In this document: positions 43,281 to 51,945 of the stretch, piece after piece
Layout of the letters: every line of letters starts with the position of its first letter
Position numbering within the stretch: position 1 is the stretch's first letter
From: Haloferax denitrificans ATCC 35960
Lineage (GTDB): Archaea; Halobacteriota; Halobacteria; Halobacteriales; Haloferacaceae
Length of the DNA: 64,000 bases
Reading direction: 5' to 3'
Assembly (NCBI RefSeq): GCF_000337795.1
Contig: NZ_AOLP01000011.1
Coordinates: 1-64,000 of the forward strand
Notes under the pieces: generated by a model
What the model saw: only the letters and a program-made list of their open reading frames with translations
Told to the model about the DNA's origin: nothing
Database searches by the model: none
Made by a program: the position numbers and the translations under genes

Positions 43281-43622
43281 CTACGGCACCTTCAGATACG
43301 CGTCGCCCGCCGCCTGCCGTTTCACGAGTTCGCCGACGCCGGAGGGGACGACTTCGACGCCGTCGGCCAGTCGGTCGGCGTCGAACCCGCGGCCGTCGAG
43401 GGAGTTCTGACAGGCGCAACAGCGAACGCCGGCCTCGAAAAGCGGGTCGAGGCGCTCGCGGACCGGAGAGTCTGCGAGGAACAGAAGCGCCGCGTCGCCG
43501 TTGGCGAGCAGGGTGACCTCGCCCGTCTCGACCGTCTCGTCGTCGAGCAGGTTTCGGACGTTGCGGATGGCGTGTCGCCAGTCGCCGAGGTCGGCGCTGG
43601 AGACGTGGAAGACGACGTTCAT
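43281..43622 (-). CDS. DsrE/F-like sulfur-carrier family protein
   Basis: A 113-residue DsrE-fold protein. NVVFHVSSAD and VTLLANGDAALLFLADSP are the family strands, and the Cys-rich loop C68-C69-x-C71 in VRCCACQNSL holds the likely active cysteine. DsrE proteins move sulfur or act in redox sensing. The ATG at 43622 is taken; codons upstream read into the divergent promoter of the flavin reductase gene. Confidence 0.85.
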   Translation of the reverse strand: MNVVFHVSSADLGDWRHAIRNVRNLLDDETVETGEVTLLANGDAALLFLADSPVRERLDPLFEAGVRCCACQNSLDGRGFDADRLADGVEVVPSGVGELVKRQAAGDAYLKVP

Positions 43623-43719
43623 ATCCGGCTTTCGTCCCCCGGCTCCCTGTGTGTTGCGCCCGTCCGACACGCCCGGGTGCGGCCGACGAGGTTTTCACGC
43701 AGTCACGGAGACACAGGGT

Positions 43720-44298
43720 ATGACGCAACCACACGTGGTCGCCGTCTGCGGCAGTCTCCGCGACCACAGCTACACCCGATTGGCACTCGAACACGTCCTC
43801 GCCGGCGCGTCGGCCGCCGGCGGCACGACGGAGCTCGTGGACCTCCGCGAGTACGACCTCCCGCCGCTCGACGCCGACTTCGACGAGCAGGGCGACTCGG
43901 CCGAACTCGTCCGCGTCGTCGACGGCGCGGACGCGGTCATCCTCGGCACGCCGGTCTACCACGGCTCGTACTCGGGCGTTCTCAAGAACGCGCTGGACTA
44001 CTGCGGCTTCGACGAGTTCGGCGAGAAGACCGTCGGCCTGCTCGCCGTCGCCGGCGGGTCGTTCCCGGTGACCGCCCTCGAACACCTCCGGTCCGTCTGT
44101 CGGTCGCTGAACTCGTGGGTGCTCCCGCACCAAGTCGCGATTCCCCGCGTCTCCTCGTCGTTCGACGGCGACGACATCGCGAGCGATGACCTCCGCGACC
44201 GGGTCGAACGACTCGGCCGCGACGCGGTCGTCTACGCCAACATCGAGCCGGAGCCGCCGACGTTCGAAAGTGCCGAGAACGTCGGCGCAGACGACTGA
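43720..44298 (+). CDS. NADPH-dependent FMN reductase
   Basis: A 192-residue flavodoxin-fold reductase. CGSLRDHSYTRLAL binds the FMN phosphate and GTPVYHGSYSGVLKNALDY is the hallmark second motif. It reduces flavins or quinones/azo compounds with NAD(P)H. It diverges from the DsrE gene; both may act in redox balance. Confidence 0.92.
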   Translation: MTQPHVVAVCGSLRDHSYTRLALEHVLAGASAAGGTTELVDLREYDLPPLDADFDEQGDSAELVRVVDGADAVILGTPVYHGSYSGVLKNALDYCGFDEFGEKTVGLLAVAGGSFPVTALEHLRSVCRSLNSWVLPHQVAIPRVSSSFDGDDIASDDLRDRVERLGRDAVVYANIEPEPPTFESAENVGADD

Positions 44299-44428
44299 AC
44301 CGCCGTCACGCGCCCCCTCGTGGCGCAGTCACGACCGCGCCGTCGGCCCGCGTGGCGACCCGTCGCGACGCCCGACGGTCGCGGCAGATGAACAATCGTT
44401 TTGACCCTCCTCGTCCCCCAGTCAGGAT

Positions 44429-45016
44429 ATGCACGCCATCACGCAGAGCGGGTGGATAGAGGTCATCTCCGGCTCTATGTTCTCGGGGAAGACCGAGGAA
44501 CTCCTCCGACGACTCCGCCGGGCGGAAATCGCCGGTCAAGAGATTTCGGTGTTCAAGCCCCAGCTCGACGACCGCTACGGCGAGACGACCGTCGGCTCGC
44601 ACGCCGGTCGCTCGTGGGAGGCGAGCGTCGTCCCCTCCGAGGGCGAGGGCGTCTGGCAAATCGCCGAGGAACTCAACGGCGAGGACGTGGTCGCCATCGA
44701 CGAGGCGAACTTCTTTTCGGCCGAGTTGGTCGACGTCTGCGAGGCGCTGGCCGCCGACGGCAAGCGCGTCGTCGTCTCGGGGACCGACCAGACGTTCCGC
44801 GCCGAACCGTTCGACCCGCTTCCGCAACTGATGGCGCTCGCCGAGTACGTCGATAAGCTCCAGGCCATCTGCACCGTCTGCGGCGAGCCGGCGACCCGGA
44901 ACCAACGGCTCATCGACGGCGAGCCCGCGCACGTCGACGACCCCACCATCCTCGTCGGCGCGGAGGAGTCCTACGAGGCGCGGTGTCGGAACTGTCATAC
45001 CCTCCGGCGGGACTAG
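44429..45016 (+). CDS. tdk: Thymidine kinase
   Basis: A 195-residue type II thymidine kinase that phosphorylates thymidine for salvage. Walker A is GSMFSGKT (15-22), the catalytic base is E92 in DEANFF, and a zinc site is formed by C148, C151, C186 and C189. It complements the de novo hts enzyme found 30 kb away. The next gene starts 8 bp after its stop. Confidence 0.95.
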   Translation: MHAITQSGWIEVISGSMFSGKTEELLRRLRRAEIAGQEISVFKPQLDDRYGETTVGSHAGRSWEASVVPSEGEGVWQIAEELNGEDVVAIDEANFFSAELVDVCEALAADGKRVVVSGTDQTFRAEPFDPLPQLMALAEYVDKLQAICTVCGEPATRNQRLIDGEPAHVDDPTILVGAEESYEARCRNCHTLRRD

Positions 45017-45024
45017 AGGCTAGC

Positions 45025-45627
45025 GTGACTACTTGGGTCGAAACCCCACGGGAGGGCCGCGACCGCGGGCTGACAGGGCTCCTCCGCGCGTGGGTCGCCG
45101 TGGTCGTTCGTCCCCGCCAGTTCTTCCGCGACGGGGTCGCGCCCGGCGACCAAGCGCCCGGCCTCGTGTTCGCCATCGCGGTGGCGCTCGTCTACCAGGG
45201 CCTCGGGTTCGCCCTCGCGCCGGCGACGATTCCGGCCATCGAGGGCGGCCCGGTCGTGTCGGCGCTCGTCGCCCTGCTCGTCGTCGCGCTGTTCGTCGCG
45301 CCGGCGTTGCTCCACCTGACGGCGGCCATCCAGACGGCGCTTCTCATCCCGCTTCTGTCCCGTCGCGCGGGAGTGAGCGAGACGGTGCAGGTCATCGCCT
45401 ACGCCGCCGCGCCGTGCGCCTTCGCCAGCCTCCCGATTCCCGGCGTCCGCGCGCTCTGTGCCGTCTACGGGGCGGTACTCCTCGTCGTCGGCATCAGCGA
45501 GGTCCACCAGACGACGGTGCCGAAGGCCGCGGTCGCGGCGGCCGTCCCCGCCGGCGTGGTGTTCGGGTACGCCTTCGGGGGCTTCCGCGCCCTCGGTGAA
45601 CTCGCCGCCGCGCTCGCGCTCGTCTGA
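45025..45627 (+). CDS. Yip1-domain membrane protein
   Basis: A 200-residue protein with about five membrane helices (after LRAWVAVVVRPRQFF, the usual Yip1 lead-in), including GLVFAIAVALVYQGLGF and VSALVALLVVALFVAPAL. Members are common in archaea and have no known role. The start is a GTG at 45025, 8 bp after tdk, so it is likely co-transcribed with it. An earlier GTG at 44983 would overlap tdk. Confidence 0.8.
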   Translation: MTTWVETPREGRDRGLTGLLRAWVAVVVRPRQFFRDGVAPGDQAPGLVFAIAVALVYQGLGFALAPATIPAIEGGPVVSALVALLVVALFVAPALLHLTAAIQTALLIPLLSRRAGVSETVQVIAYAAAPCAFASLPIPGVRALCAVYGAVLLVVGISEVHQTTVPKAAVAAAVPAGVVFGYAFGGFRALGELAAALALV

Positions 45628-45722
45628 GTCGACCCGGCCCGTATTTCCCCCGTTTCGACCGACCGAGCGCCGATTTCTCGCCCGCGAACGCGCGAATCTC
45701 TCCTGAGCGTTTTTCGACAATC

Positions 45723-45732
45723 GTTTTAGTTA
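45723..45732 (+). promoter_or_regulatory. TATA element of the RecJ-like gene
   Basis: TTTTAGTTA is about 26 nt before the ATG at 45753, fitting a leaderless transcript. Confidence 0.5.
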
Positions 45733-45752
45733 GGGGTTGTTTGCTCAACGCA

Positions 45753-47963
45753 ATGGATTGGATTACGCACGAGGAGGACGTCTGGTTCGAATTCCGGGGC
45801 AATAGCCCCCACCAGCTCGTCCCCGGCCGATTTTACAAAGGCACCGTCGACGGCTACGCCGACTTCGGTGTCTTCGTCGACCTCGCTTCGAACGTGACCG
45901 GATTACTGCACCGTAGCGAACTCGACCGCCGCCTCGAATCCCTCGACTGGGAGCCGGGCGACGAGGTGTTCGTCCAGGTCAAGAACGTCCGCGACAACGG
46001 CAACATCGACCTCGGCTGGTCGATTCGCCAGTCCGACTCGGAGTTCCGCGGCGCTCGCATCCACGACCCCGACGGCGACGCCGACGGCCAGCCCGTCGAA
46101 ACGGAGTCCGAAAGCGGCGGTTCGGCGACCGTCAAGACGCGACCGAAGACGGGCAAGACGACGAAGCCCGCCGGCGCGAGCACGTCGTCCGAGACCGCCG
46201 ACTCCGAGTCCGACTCGGAGCCCGAACAGGAAGCCGAACCCGAACCCGAGCAGGACGCCGCGTCCGAGTCCGAGTCCGACGCCGGAGACGAGGACCGCGC
46301 GCCGACCGCCGGCGACGTCGTCGACGACATCGCCGCCAACGGCGAGTCTGAGCAGGAAGCCGAACCGGAACCGGAGAGCGAATCGGAGCCCGAACAGGAC
46401 GCCGAATCCGACGCCGAGCAGGAAGTCGAGACCGACGCTGACGCCGAGTCCGACGACGCCGAGGTCGAGCGCGTGACGCTCGACAGCATCGACGACCGCG
46501 TCGGCGACGTGATTCGCGTCGAGGGCGAAATCGCCAGCGTCCGCCAGACCGGCGGTCCGACGGTGTTCGAACTCCGCGACGAGACGGCCATCGCCGACTG
46601 CGCGGCCTTCGTCGAGGCCGGCGTCCGCGCGTACCCCGAAGTCGAAGTGGGCGACTACGTCCGCATCGACGGCGAGGTCGAGCGCCGCCGCGGCGAACTC
46701 CAGATAGAGACCGAGGAGCTGACGATTCTCGACGGCGACGAGGCCGACACCGTGAGCCAGCGCCTCGCGGACGCCCTCTCCGACGAGGCCCGCCCGGACG
46801 CCGTCGCGCCCCTCGCGGCCCACGAGCCGGTCGCCGCCGTCGGCAAGTCGCTTCTCGACGCCGCGGAGGCCATCCGCCGCGCCGTCCTCGAATCGCGCCC
46901 CATCGTCGTCCGCCACACGGCCACCGCCGACGGCTACGTCGCCGGCGCCGCCGTCGAGCGCGCCGTGCTCCCGCTCATCCGCGAGGAGCACCCCCGCGAC
47001 GACGCCGAGTACCACTACTTCACCCGCCGTCCGCTCGAGGAGGCCGTCTACGGCATGGACGCCGCCACGAACGACGTGACGCGGATGCTCGAAGACCGCG
47101 ACCGCCACGACGAGAAGCTCCCGCTCGTGCTCCTCCTCGGTGCCGGTTCGACCGCCGAGTCCCTCGACGGTCTCGGCCTGCTCGGCGTCTACGGCTCCGA
47201 GCGCGTCGTCGTCGACGCCGCGCCCGCCGACGACGAGGTCGCCGAGGAAGTCGACGTGCTCGTCAACCCCGCCCGCGAGGGAGCCGACGCCCGCGACCTC
47301 TCGGTCGGCGCGCTCGCCTCGACGCTTTCGGTCGCCGTCAACGACGACGTCCGCGACGACGTGTCGCACCTCCCCGCCGTCAGCTACTGGGAGAACTGCC
47401 CACAGCAGTACCTCGACCTCGCCGAGTCCCACGGCTTCGACGCCGACCGCGTCCGCGAACTCCGCGAGGCCGTCGCGCTGGAGGCCTACTACCAGTCGTA
47501 TCAGGACAAGCGCGAACTCATCGCCGACCTGCTTTTCGACGCCGACGAGGGCCTCGCCGGCCACGTCTCCGAGCAGTTCCGCATCAAGCTCGAAGCCGAA
47601 ATCGAGACGGCGCAGGCGAACCTCGAACGCCGCGAGGTCGGTGCCATCTCCGCGGCCGTCCTCGACTCCGACGCCTACAGTCACCGCTTCGACTTCCCGC
47701 CGACGGGCCTGCTCGTGGACGAACTCCACCGCCGCACCCGTGAGGGCGACGCCTTCGTGACCGTCGCGCTCGGCATGGACGAACTCTACCTGCGCTCGAC
47801 GGGCGACCTCGACTTCCGCGCTGTCGTCGAGTCGGCCGCCGAGAAAGCGCCCGCCGCCGGCCTCGCCGCCGCGGGCATCCGCGAAGGCCGCATCGAGTTC
47901 CTGACGGGCGCGCGCGACGAGGCGCTCGAAGCCGTCCTCGACGCCGCCGCCGAGCAGTTCTAA
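45753..47963 (+). CDS. S1/OB/DHH protein related to RecJ, GAN and Cdc45
   Basis: A 736-residue protein. Domain order: S1 RNA-binding fold (about 20-95, GRFYKGTVDGYADFGVFVDLAS), a long E/P/S/D-rich linker (about 116-235), an OB fold of RPA/tRNA-anticodon type (238-330), a DHH-like domain (about 360-640) and a DHHA1-like end. Motif I remains in part (HTATADGYVAGA, H387), but the second Asp motif is replaced (LVLLLGAGS) and the DHH triad is VVVDAAP around 484; VLVNP remains. It probably binds DNA or RNA without cleaving. I recall a RecJ paralogue (RecJ4) next to elp3 in Haloferax. By analogy with Cdc45 it may be structural in replication or repair. Confidence 0.8.
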   Translation: MDWITHEEDVWFEFRGNSPHQLVPGRFYKGTVDGYADFGVFVDLASNVTGLLHRSELDRRLESLDWEPGDEVFVQVKNVRDNGNIDLGWSIRQSDSEFRGARIHDPDGDADGQPVETESESGGSATVKTRPKTGKTTKPAGASTSSETADSESDSEPEQEAEPEPEQDAASESESDAGDEDRAPTAGDVVDDIAANGESEQEAEPEPESESEPEQDAESDAEQEVETDADAESDDAEVERVTLDSIDDRVGDVIRVEGEIASVRQTGGPTVFELRDETAIADCAAFVEAGVRAYPEVEVGDYVRIDGEVERRRGELQIETEELTILDGDEADTVSQRLADALSDEARPDAVAPLAAHEPVAAVGKSLLDAAEAIRRAVLESRPIVVRHTATADGYVAGAAVERAVLPLIREEHPRDDAEYHYFTRRPLEEAVYGMDAATNDVTRMLEDRDRHDEKLPLVLLLGAGSTAESLDGLGLLGVYGSERVVVDAAPADDEVAEEVDVLVNPAREGADARDLSVGALASTLSVAVNDDVRDDVSHLPAVSYWENCPQQYLDLAESHGFDADRVRELREAVALEAYYQSYQDKRELIADLLFDADEGLAGHVSEQFRIKLEAEIETAQANLERREVGAISAAVLDSDAYSHRFDFPPTGLLVDELHRRTREGDAFVTVALGMDELYLRSTGDLDFRAVVESAAEKAPAAGLAAAGIREGRIEFLTGARDEALEAVLDAAAEQF

Positions 47964-48060
47964 GCCGCAATCCAGACTCCTCCTCGCGCGGTTCGACGGA
48001 GGGCTGTATTCCAGCCTCCCGAGCGACACGCTTATCCACGAAACGACCCGATTCGCGCCC

Positions 48061-48102
48061 ATGAACCGTCACCACGTCGCCGAACGGGAGGTGTGTCCGT
48101 GA
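48061..48102 (+). CDS. 13-codon upstream ORF of elp3
   Basis: ATG at 48061 opens 13 codons (MNRHHVAEREVCP) and ends in a TGA that overlaps the elp3 GTG (GTGA). A TATA-like CTTATCC at 48031-48037 is about 27 nt before this ATG, so the transcript should begin at the small ORF. The distal codons include the GGGAGGTG Shine-Dalgarno of elp3. It looks like a leader peptide that couples translation. Confidence 0.5.
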   Translation: MNRHHVAEREVCP

Positions 48103-49751
48103 GCGCCGAGACCGAGACGGAGTCCGAGGCGTTCGAGCGGACCTGCGAGGCGCTCGTTGAGCGCATCCTCGCGGGCGACGTCGACCGCGACGACCTCGAA
48201 TCCGCAAAGCTCGACGCCTGTTCGGAACACTCCTCGCCGAAGGTCCCGAAGAACGCCGAGATTCTGCAGTACGCCCCGGAAGACCGCCGCGAGGAGGTCA
48301 AAGAGGTCGTCCAGCGCAAGCCCGTCCGCACCGCCTCCGGCGTCTCGCCGGTCGCCATCATGACCTCGCCGCACATGTGCCCCCACGGGAAGTGTCTCTA
48401 CTGTCCCGGCGGGCCCGCCAGCGAGTTCTCCTCGTCGCAGTCGTACACGGGTCACGAGCCCGCGGCCGCCCGCGGCGTCCAGAACGACTACGACCCCTAC
48501 GGACAGGTCACGCTCCGCCTCGAACAGCTTCGACACATCGGCCACCCCGTGGACAAGGTCGAACTCATCTTGATGGGCGGGACGATGACCGCCCGGAGCC
48601 ACGACTACCAGGAGTGGTTCGTCAAGCGGGCGCTCGAAGCCATGAACGACTACGACCTCGACAAGGAGCCCGAGCCGGCCGAGGACCGGTCGTTCAAGCC
48701 CGACCCCGAGGATGTCGAGTTCAAGTACATCGAGGACGTCATCGCCGAAAACGAGACGAACGAAATCCGCAACATCGGGACGACGTTCGAGACGAAGCCC
48801 GACTGGTGCGACCCCGAGCAGATAGACCGGATGCTCGACTTGGGCGCGACGAAGGTCGAAGTCGGCGTCCAGACGACCTACGAGCGCATCAACCGCGAGA
48901 TGCACCGCGGCCACGGCGTGCAGGCGTCCATCGACGCCAACCGCCGCCTCCGCGACTCGGCGTTCAAGGTCGGCTTCCACATGATGCCCGGCCAGCCGGG
49001 CATGACCAAGGAGATGTGTCTGGAGGACTTCCGCCAGCTGTTCGAAAACAGCGACTGGCGGCCCGACTACCTCAAAATCTACCCGACGCTCATCGTCCGC
49101 GACACCATTACCTACGACATGTGGCGGCGCGACGAGTACGAGCCGCTGAACAACGAGGAGGCCGCCGACATCGTCGCGGAGGTCATGGGCATGATTCCGA
49201 AGTACACCCGCCTCCAGCGCGTCCAGCGGGACATCCCCGCGGACTTCATCGACGCCGGCGTCTGGAAGTCCAACCTCCGGCAACTGGCCGCCCAGCGCGC
49301 CGAGGAGCGAGGCATCGTCCAGCGGGACATCCGCGCCCGCGAGGTCGGCATGAACGAGGCCGACCCGGACCCAGAGCGCATCGAACTCGACGTGATGACC
49401 TACGAGGTCGCCGGCGGCACGGAGCACTTCATCTCGTTCGAAGACCCCGTCGAGGACCTGCTCGTCGGCTTCTGTCGGCTCCGGTTCCCCGGCAACCCGG
49501 TCCGCCGCGAGCTTCAGGACGCGGCGCTCGTCCGCGAACTCCACGTCTACGGCTCCGAGGCGGGCATCGGTGCCGACGGCGACTGGCAACACAAGGGCTA
49601 CGGGAAGAAGCTCCTCGCGCACGCCGAAGAACTGTCCCGCGACGCCGGCTACGACAAGATTTCGGTCATCTCGGGTATCGGCGTCCGGCAGTACTACAAG
49701 CAGAAACTCGGCTACCACCAGGACGGGCCGTACGTGTCGAAGCGGCTGTAG
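48099..49751 (+). CDS. elp3: Elp3, tRNA wobble-uridine carboxymethylating enzyme
   Basis: A 550-residue archaeal Elp3, which adds the cm5 group to U34 of tRNA using AdoMet radical chemistry and acetyl-CoA. The radical SAM cysteines are C94, C99 and C102 in CPHGKCLYC, followed by GG. The C-terminal acetyltransferase domain includes QHKGYGKKLL and GVRQYYKQKLGY, ending GPYVSKRL. The start is the GTG at 48099, with GGGAGGTG (48086-48093) placed 5 nt before it. Archaea lack the other Elongator subunits. The 3' end of the gene recurs as degenerate copies downstream. Confidence 0.95.
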   Translation: MSAETETESEAFERTCEALVERILAGDVDRDDLESAKLDACSEHSSPKVPKNAEILQYAPEDRREEVKEVVQRKPVRTASGVSPVAIMTSPHMCPHGKCLYCPGGPASEFSSSQSYTGHEPAAARGVQNDYDPYGQVTLRLEQLRHIGHPVDKVELILMGGTMTARSHDYQEWFVKRALEAMNDYDLDKEPEPAEDRSFKPDPEDVEFKYIEDVIAENETNEIRNIGTTFETKPDWCDPEQIDRMLDLGATKVEVGVQTTYERINREMHRGHGVQASIDANRRLRDSAFKVGFHMMPGQPGMTKEMCLEDFRQLFENSDWRPDYLKIYPTLIVRDTITYDMWRRDEYEPLNNEEAADIVAEVMGMIPKYTRLQRVQRDIPADFIDAGVWKSNLRQLAAQRAEERGIVQRDIRAREVGMNEADPDPERIELDVMTYEVAGGTEHFISFEDPVEDLLVGFCRLRFPGNPVRRELQDAALVRELHVYGSEAGIGADGDWQHKGYGKKLLAHAEELSRDAGYDKISVISGIGVRQYYKQKLGYHQDGPYVSKRL

Positions 49752-50085
49752 GGAATAGTTGGATTTTTGGTCCAGATTTTTGCGAGACGAGCGGAGCGAG
49801 TCTCGGAAAAAGGTGGGACTGGGCCGTACGTGTCGAAGCGGCTGTAGGCTAGTTCGGCTGTTTTTTGGTCCAGATTTTTGCGAGACGAGCGAAGCGAGTC
49901 TCGGAAAAAGGTGGGCGTTACGTGTCGAAGCGGCTGTAGGGAATAGTTGGATTTTTGGTCCGCCGTGAGGCTGAGCCTCACGAGCCTTCGGTCGCAGTCG
50001 CTCCCGAAGACAGATTTTTGCGAGACGAGCGGAGCGAGTCTCGGGAAAAGGTGGGACTGGGCCGTACGTGTCGAAGCGGCCGTAG
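49725..50085 (+). repeat. Three degenerate copies of the elp3 3' end with palindromes
   Basis: The last 27 bp of elp3 (49725-49751) recur at 49821-49847, in shortened form at 49919-49939, and at 50059-50085. Each pair of copies is separated by the T-rich words GGATTTTTGGTCC and GATTTTTG, a 23-bp palindromic block (CGAGAC, 11 bp, GTCTCG) at 49783-49805, 49881-49903 and 50021-50043, and GAAAAAGGTGGGACTG. The last unit holds an extra segment with two hairpins (GTGAGGC/GCCTCAC 49965-49981 and CTTCGG/CCGAAG 49986-50009). No gene is present. T-tracts after elp3 probably terminate its transcript, perhaps several times over. Confidence 0.9.
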
Positions 50086-50167
50086 CCGACGAACCACGGC
50101 CCCCGATTCTCACTCCTGAGTGTCGCTCCGTCACGCTTTTACTGCCTGACCCACCGAACACGGTAGA

Positions 50168-51391
50168 ATGGCACCGCAGGGGGGTGCGGCGGGTTCGGGG
50201 CAGGCGGCGACGTGGCTTCAGGACCTCCGCTCGACGCTCGCACAGTTCGTTTCGACAGAAGAGCGACTCGGCATCTCGGCGGCGCTCGTGGCGCTCGCGC
50301 TCGGCATCGCGGTCTTTCTCGCGCCGCGGCTCGTCTCGCGGGCGACCGCCGAAATCCGAACGCGGGTGTTGGCCCACCCGCGGGTCCCGGACGCCGTCAC
50401 CGACGCCGCGTGGCTGTTTCCCGCGACGGTCGTCGTCCGGACGCTCCAACTCGCGGTGTTCGTCGGCGCGGCGCTGTCGCTGTTGCTCCTCTGGGGGTAC
50501 ACCGGCGTCGCCGCGGACCTCGCCGAAGTGCTCGCCGTCGCGGTGCCGAACGCCGCCAAACTCGGGCTGACGGTCGCGCTGTTCGCCGGAGCGCTCGTCG
50601 GGACGAACGTCCTCGAAGAGAAACTGGACTCGTACGCGACGGCCTCGGACAACATCAACGCCCACCAGCAGGGCATCGTCTTCCGCGTCCTCCAGTTGGT
50701 CGTCCTCCTCGCGGTCGGGATGGCGGCGCTCACGGTCTGGCAGGTCAGAATCGGCGGCCTGCTCGTCGGCGCTGGCTTCCTCGGCATCGTGGTCGGTATG
50801 GCGGCGAGACAGACCCTCGGGTCGCTCATCGCGGGCTTCGTGCTGATGTTCTCCCGACCGTTCGAACTCGGCGACTGGGTCGAAATCGACGACGCCGAGG
50901 GCATCGTCACCGACATCACCATCATCAACACCCGGCTGAGCAACGCCGACGGCGAGACGGTCGTCTTCCCCAACGACCGCGTGACGAACGCGAAGATAAC
51001 GAACCGGACGAAGCGCAACCGCCTCCGGCTTCGCCTCGACGTGGGAATCGACTACGAGGCGGACATCGAACACGCCGAGTCGGTGGCGGAGGAGGCGCTC
51101 ACGGACCTCAAGTTCGTCGAGGAGGTGCCGAAGCCGCAGGTGATGCCGACGACGTTCGGTGACTCCGCCATCGGGCTCCAACTCCGGTTTTGGATTACGA
51201 ACCCCTCGGCCCCGCGGCGGGCGCAGGCGAAAGCGGAGGTCCTGCGGAGCGTGAAACTCGCGTTCGACCGCGAGGGAATCAAGATTCCCTACCCACAGCG
51301 CGAACTGCTCGCCCGCGAGGAGGCCGACGGCTTCCAGCTACGGGAGGACCGCCGGAGTCGGCCGGTCGAGAGGTCGGTCTCGGAGGATTAG
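50168..51391 (+). CDS. MscS-family mechanosensitive channel
   Basis: A 407-residue channel with five or so membrane helices before the MscS pore helix and beta domain. GFLGIVVGMAARQTLGSLIAGFVLMFSRPFELGDWVEI is the diagnostic pore-lining helix and beta-domain entry (about 205-240; quoted in part as GMAARQTLGSLIAGF). DITIINTRLSNADGETVVFPND follows. The cytosolic domain spans about 260-370 and a charged tail ends it. It releases solutes on hypo-osmotic shock, which is relevant for a halophile. Confidence 0.93.
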   Translation: MAPQGGAAGSGQAATWLQDLRSTLAQFVSTEERLGISAALVALALGIAVFLAPRLVSRATAEIRTRVLAHPRVPDAVTDAAWLFPATVVVRTLQLAVFVGAALSLLLLWGYTGVAADLAEVLAVAVPNAAKLGLTVALFAGALVGTNVLEEKLDSYATASDNINAHQQGIVFRVLQLVVLLAVGMAALTVWQVRIGGLLVGAGFLGIVVGMAARQTLGSLIAGFVLMFSRPFELGDWVEIDDAEGIVTDITIINTRLSNADGETVVFPNDRVTNAKITNRTKRNRLRLRLDVGIDYEADIEHAESVAEEALTDLKFVEEVPKPQVMPTTFGDSAIGLQLRFWITNPSAPRRAQAKAEVLRSVKLAFDREGIKIPYPQRELLAREEADGFQLREDRRSRPVERSVSED

Positions 51392-51404
51392 GCGACGGCG
51401 TCGG

Positions 51405-51848
51405 CTACAGCGACTTCCGCATCTCGACGTGCGGGATGCCGGCCTCGTCGAACTCGTCGCTCGTCGTCTCGTAGCCGAGGCCGTGATAGAAGCCCTCCGC
51501 GGTCGTCTGGCCGTGGAGGACGAGCGAGTCGAACCCGCGCTCGCGCGCCTCGGCTTCGAGCGCCTCCATGAGCCGCCGTCCCCAGCCCTCGCCGCGGGCC
51601 GATTCGAGGACGGCGACGCGCTCGACTTTGCCGACGCCGGGTTCGTACTCGCGCAGGCGGGCCGCGCCGACCGGGTCGCCGCCGCGGGAGGCGACGAAGT
51701 GGACGGCCTCGGCGTCGGGGTCGTCGTGTTCGTCCCACTCCAGTTCCTCGTCGACGCCCTGTTCGTCCACGAAGACGGCCTTGCGGACGGCGAAGGCGTC
51801 GTCGCGCTCGCCCTCGGTGACCGCGACGCGGACATCGGGTTCGCTCAT
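51405..51848 (-). CDS. GNAT N-acetyltransferase
   Basis: A 147-residue GNAT enzyme of the ElaA/YjcF type: RKAVFVDEQGVDEELEWDEHD is the characteristic N-terminus. The acetyl-CoA loop is ARGEGWGRRLM and the late strand is YHGLGYETTSDEFDEAGIPH. The substrate is unknown. It converges on mscS with a 13-bp gap. Confidence 0.9.
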   Translation of the reverse strand: MSEPDVRVAVTEGERDDAFAVRKAVFVDEQGVDEELEWDEHDDPDAEAVHFVASRGGDPVGAARLREYEPGVGKVERVAVLESARGEGWGRRLMEALEAEARERGFDSLVLHGQTTAEGFYHGLGYETTSDEFDEAGIPHVEMRKSL

Positions 51849-51945
51849 GGAGGCAGTTCCGCGGGGGTCTACCTGACGATTGCGGAGCGAGGTTTATCAT
51901 GTCGGACCCGCGAGCTTCCGGGTTCGCGCTCGGTTTCGGCGGTCG

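Noticed and set aside
49725-50085. CRISPR-like array
   Set aside because: The repeats are derived from the elp3 coding end, units differ in length (96, 92, 146 bp), and the intervening sequences are themselves repeated, unlike spacers. No cas gene is nearby.
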